Below, piece by piece: positions 55,701-64,000 of a DNA stretch of 64,000 bases. Both the position numbers and the translations under genes were made by a program. The first letter of the stretch is position 1. Each line of letters begins with the position of its first letter. The DNA is from Chalara sp. BL73. Taxonomy: Eukaryota; Ascomycota; Leotiomycetes; Helotiales. The notes below the pieces were generated by a model, which searched no databases, had not been told where the DNA came from, and saw nothing but the letters and a program-made list of their open reading frames with translations. The stretch lies in NCBI GenBank assembly GCA_918026815.1, contig CAKJVC010000030.1, forward strand, positions 186,001 to 250,000, given 5' to 3'.

Positions 55701-56201
55701 TGCTTTATAGAACTAATGTATATAATTAGCTTAATATAATATTGTGAATATATGTCTCTATAATTTAATATCAAGAGAGTAGTGTAGTAGTTGTTTACCC
55801 TTCTATTTAAGCGAGCGTAATCTAAAAATAATCCATGTTTTGAGCTTGATACAATAACGAATATATATAATGAAAAATTAATTTTTGGTTCATTATAAAG
55901 CTATTGATTAGATCTTCCAATATAGATTGATTACATATAAAATTGTGGTTGTCGTGGGGATCTAGAAGGTTGCGATTCAAGAGCTTTTTTAGTACGATTT
56001 TGGTGGGTTTGGGGTCTCCCTAGACCTTGTGTCCTTGTGCACTCCAAGTATGAAGATATATTCATATACCGTACCAGATACACTCTAGTATACTTAATAA
56101 GCATACGCACAGTGTGCAAATTAATATTAATAATACGCACAGTGTATACTCCGAGTGTAAAATGTGCACTAGATTCACAGGGTGTACTACTGACTACACT
56201 G
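52752..56201 (-). mobile_element. hAT DNA transposon with terminal inverted repeats
   Basis: Left end CAGTGTTGGCAGTAGTA; right end (complement strand) CAGTGTAGTCAGTAGTA, 15 of 17 matching. CAGTG ends and the encoded transposase agree with hAT. No 8-bp target duplication matches (GCACCAAT against CCACACCT), so rearrangement after insertion or a slightly different terminus is possible. 55305-56200 holds no ORF. Confidence 0.7.
52932..55304 (-). pseudogene. hAT-family transposase, likely frameshifted
   Basis: Exon 1 (54299-55304) starts MPVQSRLQFQATQ and includes a BED-type zinc finger (CKYCPESWDKTY ... HLKTHG), then the core with DIHIMADLWSSPNRLPVLG and NMDNAPNND. Exon 2 gives RCFGHIINLAAQSFLFATKDED, after which the frame changes by one near 54100-54140 before LLAWREKGPLGKLHN and RWNSWQKQ. 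The last exon (52932 to about 53460) holds the hAT dimerisation domain, SADVERLFSSCG and RRNRIGIELLEALECLKSW. Introns have normal ends. The single frameshift makes this copy probably inactive. Confidence 0.82.
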
Positions 56202-56239
56202 CCACACCTCTCAACAGCACTGCTGTTGAGAGGTGTGGC
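56201..56239. repeat. 19-bp inverted repeat hairpin at the hAT/LINE junction
   Basis: GCCACACCTCTCAACAGCA (56201-56219) and its reverse complement (56221-56239), one base apart. Both arms are LINE sequence in opposite orientations. Confidence 0.85.
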
Positions 56240-56636
56240 CATTGACTAGTATGGTTGCGGTGCGTTCTGAGCAAAAAGCATCAATCCACCGCACCAGGGC
56301 CGGTGGGATGCCTCTCGCTGCGAGTCTCTGCAACAGTCTGTCCTTGTACACTCCATTGTATGCGCCCTTCACGTCGAAGCTAACCAAGCTAAGGACCTTC
56401 TTTGATCTCCATGCATTATAGATGTGTTCTTGCAGCAGCAGAAGTGCCTGTTCCCAGAGCGATTCTTTCTAGCCCCGAAGTGATTCGTTAAGAGCAGACC
56501 AAAGGTCTCTACTGCGTGCGATATTCTTTCCGCAATCACCGACTCCAGGACCTTTCCCAGTGTGGAGAGCAGCGAGATCGGCCTCCATGATTCTGCAACC
56601 GTGTAATCACCTTTGTTTGGCTTCTTCAGCGGTATG
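56202..56636 (-). mobile_element. Inverted fragment of the LINE reverse transcriptase
   Basis: 56221-56636 is the reverse complement of LINE ORF2 around 29345-29757. A reading of 62 residues (MWPLTSMVAVRSEQK...) differs from the antisense reading at 29559-29747 by a single residue, so the copies are closely related. This fragment lacks the 2-nt loss seen near 29490 in the long copy. Homology ends near 56636. Confidence 0.88.
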
Positions 56637-58620
56637 ACAGGTATAATACTGCATTGGTATACTAAGATCTAGTCTGTTCTTTTAAGCCAATACAACGGAG
56701 AGATGGGCAAATTCCCTCCCATGCTTTCCCAGCTCCTTATCCAGCTCACTAGTACTCTCATTCCTAGATGTCCGTAGATCCTCTTGCCTTCAAGATCTTA
56801 GCCTTTGGGGTTCCAGCGCAACCGAAAACCTTCCCCCACACTCATATACCCGTTTGCTCCTTAAGCCCACCCTTCAGGCCACGTTGCAGCTCTGTCAAGT
56901 CCCCTTAGGGTCACGGCATAACAACCTTCCTGCTCTTGTGAACCGACATGCGCATCCGTCCTCTCGGGCTATACTGACAATGTTGTAAGGATCTCTAGTC
57001 AGCAGCCGACACCAACCTTCTTCCTAGCCATCGTTGCCATAGTATACCTCAGTCCACAAGTTGGCGTGACTTCTTGCTTCCTGATGCCTAGTATCCTCTC
57101 GTTCTCTAGGCCGACCATGTCTTGCAGATAGTCCCTTTATACACTCAAGCCTGCAGCATATAATCTTTCCATCCACTAACCAAAATATCCTCCAATTCGA
57201 GGTAGAGAGCCCTTAGGCCCAAATCCTACAAATCAAATTCTACCCCACAGGTGTCCTGCTCGACTTCGATTCGCGCCTTTGAGAGGCTCTGTGAACTCCC
57301 CTTAGGGTGACGGCATGAGAGGTCGCAACCGTTATCGTCGGATGGTTTTTAAATCGTTCCTGTGTGCCAAAGGGGCCTCGGGGCCGTCAGAATTGCGGTG
57401 GAGGCAGGCCGCAACGCCGTGGACTCGTTTCCTCTGGTCGTCCTTGCGTCTCTCATTGGCTCTGGAGTAACAGAGACTCCAGGTTCGTAGCCCACGCCTC
57501 GTACCGGCTGAGAAATCCGACTTCGTGGGCCTATACACCAATAGTTCTCTATTTGATCGCCCTACCAACCCGATATCACATGACTAGAAAGCGCCTGGCA
57601 CGTGACCTATCATGACAAGCTGGGTTTTGGGCGATTTTGGATCCACAGTGGTAGGGAGGTCGGGTTTTGCGCATCTTTTTAAAACAAGGCCTATAGAAAA
57701 CGAAGAACGCTTGGCCTGATGGTTTTAAATTTGAAACGTAGGGCGCAATGTCCGCTGTTGAGCATGGGCTCGGAATGTGTGAAGCATTTCATTTTCCTAG
57801 CTTTGGGGAGACTCCATATTGGTGAAAGGCACTGCCTGATATCAGATTTAAACCTTATGAGTAGTTGAAACTTCTCACCGCGAGCTACTTCACCGCGAAT
57901 TGTCCCTCAGATTATCGCACAATCGGTCAGGAAATCCATAGTCACGAGAAGTAATACCCCGAAGTTGACATTTCCTATGTCTAGGTGGAGATCCCGCCAG
58001 GAAGCCTCGTATATGAGATTACGGCAAAGGAGCGAAAGGAACGCAGGAAGAGCAGGACGCAATGAAGCTGCCTCCGTACCACGAGACATAATGGCGCGAA
58101 ACCGGGCCGGAACTCATCAAAAAATCCATTTCAGCATCCTCTTCCTAGATTGCCCATCAGCGCAGTGCCATCTCCTCCCAATACCTCCCCTACGAGGCGG
58201 AGACGTCGATTATGGCCTTATTCGCGATGACGAGAAAGACGCCGTGTCCACAAGCGGAGAGGTGGCTCAAATAAGGCTTGCGGGGAAGTCGTCCCGAGAA
58301 AATGAGGTCGGCTCGGTTGGTAGCACAAGGAGACGGGAATCAAAAGCAAAAGCCACTCACATCCGGTTGGCCAGTTCCTGTGTGTGGAATACTCCGAGCA
58401 CTCCAGCCATTTTCTGATATCTGACTGGCTGTCTAACACTCGATTATGGTTAAAATTTCGGCAGACTTAATAAAATAAGCTATATTTATATGAGATCGAA
58501 ATCGAAGATGAATCTAGCATCTTTCGCTCCAGAGCAAATTATATCTCATATCAACACAATTCTCTGTCCCCGACGAATCTGTTGTCCTCAATATCCTTTC
58601 TGCCTCGTTAGGGTTAAGCC
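56637..58620. other. Unannotated region, no recognised gene
   Basis: About 2 kb with short ORFs only (for example 57965-58417, 150 codons, unrecognised). Two similar 33-bp segments sharing TCCCCTTAGGG and ACGGCAT occur at 56889-56921 and 57286-57318. 58441-58620 is the likely promoter of the next gene. Confidence 0.35.
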
Positions 58621-60207
58621 ATGGGTTTAATACTTAATACTGTGAGAAAAGAGATTGTTGGTGCCTTACCCCCTCCGCCTGGAGTCATTCCGGACTTTGA
58701 GCATCCTGAATCTCTTGGATATCGGGTTGTTATTGCAACTGCAGTCTTGTTCTCGCTGGCAACTTTTGTTCTATGTCTGCGAATTTATACAAGGGCGAAA
58801 ATCGTTTGCTATATGGGGTCTGACGACTGTAAGCTTCCTTGCTGTCAGAGATAGCAAGTGTGTTGAATTAACTGGGTCTAGATGCGGTGATTTTGGCATG
58901 GGTATGAATTTTCGATAAACCACCAAAATTTAAGGATAGAACGAATACTTATGCCTCCTGTTTGATATAGATTTTTTTGGTTGCCTACGTTGTTATTTCC
59001 TTTATATGTAAGTGGGCACTTGTAATATATTTGGTCGGTCTTTTGTTAACTATCTATTCTAAAGTGGTCAATCTCGGCCTGGGTGTCCACCTTTGGAATA
59101 TACCGCTTACAACGTTCATGCATTTTTTGAAGGTAAGTTACCTGTTGCTCAAATCTAGTCCTAGATAGGATCCTTATAGGCCGGTCTCTAGCATTCTCTA
59201 ATGTTTCTATAGCTAGGTGCAATTGAAGGCGTCTTCTATGGCTTGTCCTTTCTGAGCGTCAAAGTATCGATACTGTTACTCTACCTCCGACTCTCGCCAT
59301 ATCGGCCATTTAGGATCGCGGTATGGGTAGTCATGGTAGCAACGATCGTATACTCTATCCTCGGGTCATTCGAATTTCTTTTCAACTGCCAACCAATTGC
59401 CAAAAACTGGGATGTTACTCTAGATGGGAAATGTATCGATGTATCCAAAATTCTCATGACACATGGTTCACTAACTATCGTAACTGACATTGCGATGCTG
59501 ATCCTACCAATAGCGCTGGTGCGGAAGTTGAAATTGCCAATGAAACAGAAAGTGGCATTGGCTGGTCTCTTTATGACTGGAACACTGTAAGCTTGCTCAT
59601 TCTCTATTTGCTTGTAAATAAAACAAAGGAGCTAATTTCCACGAGTGTTTGCATCGTTAGTAGTATTCGGCTGAAGACCATTGTGGATCTCATTCGTTCA
59701 CCAGATTTCACATGGGTAGGCGCTGATAACTCAGTGTGGACGTAAGACCATTTTTATCTCCTTTTTTCCTTGCAATACTACGGGTTTTTGATGCTAATAA
59801 ACTCTAGGATCATGGAGATGTGTATCGGAGTTATTTGTGCATGCCTTCCCACCTTTAAACCATTTCTTCGACGCCACTTCCCAAAGTTGATTGGGAGTAG
59901 CTACCACTCAGAGAAATACGGACCGTATTCCGGTAGAGGGACCACTAATACAGTTCCTACTACATCCACCGGTGGATACGAACTTGACTCGCAAGAAGGA
60001 CGCCGGAAGAGTGGCTTGCCACGAACGAGCAAACAGCAGACAGTCACCAACAATGAGAGCCAGGAGGATATACTTGGAGATGGACACCCGAACGATAAAT
60101 CAGGGAATGGGGTGACTATAACATCAGACGCCGGGCCGGTTTCGCAGAAGGGTAGTTTTCGGTCGAACCGCCTGGATATTCCACCAGTGTCTCATAAAGA
60201 GTTCTGA
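58621..60207 (+). CDS. Fungal rhodopsin-type seven-helix integral membrane protein
   Basis: Six exons (58621-58828, 58882-58901, 58971-59132, 59213-59586, 59646-59741, 59808-60207) join in phase to 419 residues. Exon 2 is only 20 nt; it completes the conserved DDYAVILAW. Seven hydrophobic segments follow, including VIATAVLFSLATFVLCLRI, VSILLLYLRLSPYRPF, the NCQPIAKNWD loop and TDIAMLILPIALVRKL. The Ser/Thr-rich C-terminal tail is cytoplasmic. The architecture fits the PTH11-related fungal rhodopsin domain (PF20684), whose ligands are mostly unknown. The N-terminus lacks a CFEM domain. Confidence 0.85.
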
Positions 60208-61483
60208 AGGAGGGAATTGTGTTAGTGTATTATAAGGAAACGAGGAATGGAGTGACAAAGGCGGATATTTTTATTTTATGATTCGACTCTCACGCGGTCG
60301 TGGAGGTATTCTGTTTGAGGGCTAATAGAATTCGGGGCGGCCCTAGAGCGAAAAGGCGCTATTGAGGTTATAGTCTACTAGATCCTAAAGTTCACTGGTA
60401 CTGCAAAACCTCTTTGTGCGTGCCTATTGATATTCTCGCCCATGAGGTCGCTATCAAGGAAGAATATACGATGCTACGAACAGCGCGGAGCCTCTTGCCC
60501 ATAACCTTGTCCTCAAATTTCTCCAACACCCAATGTTGTTGTCGCTGCCATAACCCCAATTTTCCAGTCAAACGCTCCTCTCTAGCCATCTTTATGACTA
60601 TACGTCGAGTGGCGACGCTAGACCAGGAGCGCGTCCGCGCTCTATCGAAGATATATTCGACTCCACCACTCATCCTCCACATCAACTCAACAAGTTATCA
60701 CGATCCGTTGCTCTCTATACTGAAGACACTATCCTCAGTTGCTAGACGCGCGCACACATTGCTCCCAGCATGGATAGGGCTTTGCAGTCTCGCTGAATTT
60801 AATGCGGCGTCCATTTGCTTCTTGGTAAGTTGGTGTATTGTTCGTGCGTACGTGAAGCGATCGAGTGGCGGCGAGCCTATATCGTAATCGGGAGAGGAAA
60901 GTTGAGAAAATGTAGAATACGGGGGCTGTGAAGTCTGGTGTATAGCTCAACTATCACAATATCCCCCCTTTTTTTGCAGAAACTAGAAGCTCTCGGAATA
61001 GTGCTAGATACCTGCTGGTTTCAAGCAACTTCGCGTAGTGCTTCTAGTTGTGGTTTCCAGTTTCACTCTGTTATCTATCGCGGCACAGTTGGCACTTCAC
61101 ACAATAGACAACAGTCCATTTAACCGCCTCGGGTCCAACGTCCCTTATATAAGACTAAGGTACAGACTTTGTATTTACAAATGTGCTGGACGTATTATCT
61201 CATTCATTATTGTCATCGCATGCTTGGTAATCATTGCGAGGCCGGAATCGATCGTAGAGGGGGACTCGCCGAGCAACAATTCGTGGCCAGTTTGTCAATA
61301 CATCGGATTTTTGGACCTGAGGTTACAAAAAGTGGATCTTGCATCTTGGTCACTACGCCAAAACGCCAGCCTCGTAGCAACCCTGTCTTCCAGAAGATTT
61401 CCTCAAGCTCAACTTACGTAACCCAAGTGGCTCTTCAGACAGACACCGCATTATTTATGATATGAAAGATCTATCTTCCTGAT
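60208..61483. other. Intergenic between membrane protein and Shg1-like gene
   Basis: Short ORFs on both strands (minus 60392-60685, basic, with ERLTGKLGLWQRQQHWVL; plus 61038-61421, hydrophobic). None is recognised and no splice model joins them convincingly. 60962-60977 is a C-run then T-run followed by GCAG. Confidence 0.3.
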
Positions 61484-63644
61484 ATGGCTGTTACAATGTC
61501 ATACTCAAAAGATAGCAAGGTGATTGGCGCCACTGCTCGAAAGAAACTGAAAACTTCGGATCTACCTCTTGCTTCCGCAACGCGCTCTACGATTGATGGC
61601 CTGCAACGGGCATTTAAGAAGAAGGGTTGTTATGACACTCTACGCGAACAGGTGTGGCAGGAGTTGAAACGCAGCGTAAGTATTCCTTGTTGTCTGGCCA
61701 TGGTGGATTTGACGCATAGCCTAGGAATTCGCAGCAAGCTTCACGAACGCACTGTCGCGAATTGCTGAAGAAGAATTGGAAAAGAACCCCAGGCAATTAC
61801 TTGCACTCGATCGCGGTAAAGCGACACTGCTAATGGAGGGTGCGCTGGAACGTTCGTCGGTTTATTCGGATGCAGAGGCGCAGCTAGACCGAATACTCAG
61901 CGACCACATACCGTCTATCGAGGCAGCGGTTCGGAAGCACAGAGCTGATGAGATAGGCCGCGAAGCTGCAGAATCTGAGCAAGCCAAAGGCAGCAAGACC
62001 GATGAGCAATATGCGGAGGAGTACGCAAGAAAGAAAGACGCTCGAGAAAAGCTCAGAATAGAGGAACGGGCTAAGGCGCAAGAACTTATTGACGAGAAAA
62101 AACGCGCCGACAAGGCAAAGAGACGAGAGGAAGAGAAGCGAATTGAAGAGCAGCAAGAGAGGAGAAATGAGGAGAAAGAGGCAAGAAAACGAGAAGAAGC
62201 CGAAGAAAGAGAAAGGCGATACAAGGAAATAAAAGACAAGCAAGATCTTGAGCGTGGACGAGATTGTAATAGAGACAGGGATAGGAGAGATCGAGGGAGA
62301 GGTAGGGAGGGAGAAGGCTTCAGCCACAGAGACAGAGACAATCGCGAAGATGATCAACATAGCAGCTGTGACGACGAACCCCGACTTGAAAGCTCAAGCG
62401 ATTCTCGCGACAAATCGGATCTCAAGTCAGCATTGTCGAAGGAAGAAAGCGACCACCTAGAGCAAGAAGCCTTAAATAATCTTTTAGACGAAGGCAAACG
62501 AGTAGCTGAAATGTCATCAAGACAGCAATCGGGCTTTTCTATTGACCGCTCTCTTGCACCACCTCCACGAAAGACTGTTCCAGCTTCTGCAATCATACCC
62601 AAAGTCCCTGTTGTCGACTCAGCCGAGTCTAAGAGTGCTTCCTTCCAGATGCCATACTCATCCTCTAGACATTTCGATAATAGGGATAGGCGGAGTAGTT
62701 ACAGGAGTCCTAGTTATGACCGGCCGTCAGCACTTAGGTCAAGCAGAAGTCCCAGTCATCGCCATCGAGCTGTAGATTCCGATGATAGGAGAGATAGTCG
62801 GGACCGAAGGCGGCATGATAGTCGAGAGAGAGATTATCGACGGCGGAGGTCAAGTAAAGAGAGAGAGGAACGTCGTCGTACACGATCTCCTTCTCGTGAT
62901 CGACGAAAGTCCTACCGATCCCGCAGCCTAGATCGACGTAGCCGTAATACGCTTCCTCTACCTCGAGACTCAAGGCCGATTGAACAATTCACACAATCTG
63001 AGACAGAAATGAGAGCGGACGAAGCCAGGGCTTATCTCGCTCCAATGAAAGAGGCCCAGGAGAAGGGCATACAACCTCCCGGATATTTTAATCGGAGATC
63101 TAAGGTTTCCTCACCGCCACAGCATCGGGACGACAGAGTGGACAGTCCTATTTCGTCAAGGAACAGAGATCATTCGTATGATCGAGATAGGGCCAGGGAT
63201 CGTTCTTCTCGCAGGGATCGTAGTCCGCCGCTCCGGATCAGATCTACTAGTCCGGTCAATATTGATAGATATGTGCCTAGAGCTAAGAGGAGTACGAAGA
63301 GAGACAGGAGCAGAGACAGGAGCAGAGATAGAGAGAGTCGGCGCGATAGAGACAAGGATCGAGACAGCCGGTGGTCACAGGACGATGATAAACACCGGAG
63401 GAGAAGCCGTTCTCGAAGTCGCAGAAGGGACGGAAAGGACGATCGTAGCCGCAGCCGCAGTTCGTACGACAAATATAGGGATTCTAGAAGAGATAAACAT
63501 CGAAGCTGGGATAGGTCTAGGGGCAGGGATAAGGATAGAGATAGGGGCAAGCAACGTGAGAAAAGTAAAGATTGTGACCACGACCACGATCATCGAGAGA
63601 GGAGAAACAGGAGAGAAAGTCGGAGAGATTCCAGGCGAGACTAG
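61484..63644 (+). CDS. COMPASS subunit Shg1/BOD1-domain protein with RD-rich tail
   Basis: Exons 61484-61675 and 61725-63644 join in phase to 703 residues. The BOD1/SHG1 domain (PF05205) spans the intron: TARKKLKTSDLPLASATRS, FKKKGCYDTLREQVWQELKR, then SFTNALSRIAEEELEKNP. A helical charged region (KKRADKAKRREEEKRIEEQ) and a long Arg/Asp/Ser-rich low-complexity tail (RDRDRRDRGRGRE; RSRSRSRRRDGK) follow. Shg1 belongs to the Set1/COMPASS H3K4 methyltransferase complex. The RD/RS tail is longer than in yeast Shg1 and suggests RNA or splicing-factor contacts. Antisense ORFs over the tail are composition artefacts. Confidence 0.87.
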
Positions 63645-64000
63645 ACTTCTGATGTAGCCAACATCCCTGCGAGGCGAAAACCACATAGCAGATCATAAAC
63701 TTAGGAATTTCTCAACATTAATTGATAATTTGTATATCGAAGCTTGATTTATTGTAGCGCAAGGGTTGTGCTTTGGTTTAGAATAAAATTTCATCGATAA
63801 ATCTTACCGTGGCTTATTTGACCAATTTCGAACGAATTTTTGTTACGCGCAGGTAACAGACTTATGCCTTAGGGCCTGAGGCTCGGTAAGTTCGCTTACA
63901 CTGGTAATGGACACGTGATGGATCATGGTTATGCAATGATCCCACCCACGAAGGTTCTATATAAGTAGATAGGTATCTCTTTAGATAGGAGCTTCGTGCT
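63645..64000. other. 3' flank of the Shg1-like gene
   Basis: Non-coding to the window end. AATAAA at 63782-63787 is a possible polyadenylation signal. Confidence 0.35.

Noticed and set aside
52744..56209. 8-bp hAT target-site duplication
   Set aside because: The candidate flanks GCACCAAT and CCACACCT do not match.
61862..63686. Long antisense and off-frame ORFs over the Shg1-like gene
   Set aside because: They are shadows of the Arg/Asp/Ser-rich low-complexity coding sequence.

Overview
The window is nuclear DNA of a filamentous ascomycete (Pezizomycotina; class not resolvable by eye). Supporting signs are short 45-100 bp introns with GTRNGT donors, Zn2Cys6 and bZIP factors with fungal-specific domains, orthologue-like Reg1, Asa1 and Shg1 genes, a fungal rhodopsin-type membrane protein, and several fungal transposon classes in decay. 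Gene models below were spliced by eye, and most are phase-consistent across every junction.

Layout. 0.1-4.3 kb: two divergent NAD(P)-binding (NmrA/SDR-like) genes and a Zn2Cys6 regulator. 4.8-11.7 kb: a Helitron with a coiled-coil ORF, a Cys-rich N-terminal part and a Rep-helicase. 12.8-15.6 kb: a 951-residue single-exon protein joining a JmjC demethylase domain to a SET methyltransferase domain, followed by a long perfect hairpin. 16-17 kb: AT-rich relic. 17.4-19.0 kb: Reg1-like PP1 regulatory subunit. 19.6-21.7 kb: dead MULE transposase beside a truncated Asa1 gene. 22.2-24.3 kb: bZIP regulator. 25.4-26.1 kb: non-autonomous inverted-repeat element. 26.5-31.9 kb: LINE retrotransposon broken by frameshifts. 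32.2-33.2 kb: alpha/beta hydrolase lacking its catalytic His.

35-52.6 kb is the main feature, a copper-handling gene cluster. It holds a decayed NRAMP metal transporter, a full-length Cu(I)-exporting P1B-ATPase (CrpA-like), an Atx1-type copper chaperone, a Ctr copper importer, an O-methyltransferase, a tiny Met-rich secreted or anchored protein, a membrane-anchored multicopper oxidase with a Met-rich insertion, a decayed second Cu-ATPase and a second Ctr gene. Several are paired head to head, and the shared upstream regions carry a recurrent CGCACAAA-type motif, including a 56-58 bp tandem repeat. The inferred logic is uptake (Ctr), delivery (Atx1), export (ATPase), and extracytoplasmic binding and Cu(I) oxidation (Met-rich protein plus oxidase). 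Transposons bound the cluster on both sides (LINE on the left, hAT and an inverted LINE fragment on the right).

58.6-63.6 kb returns to ordinary chromosomal genes: a seven-helix rhodopsin-like membrane protein and a COMPASS Shg1/BOD1-domain protein.
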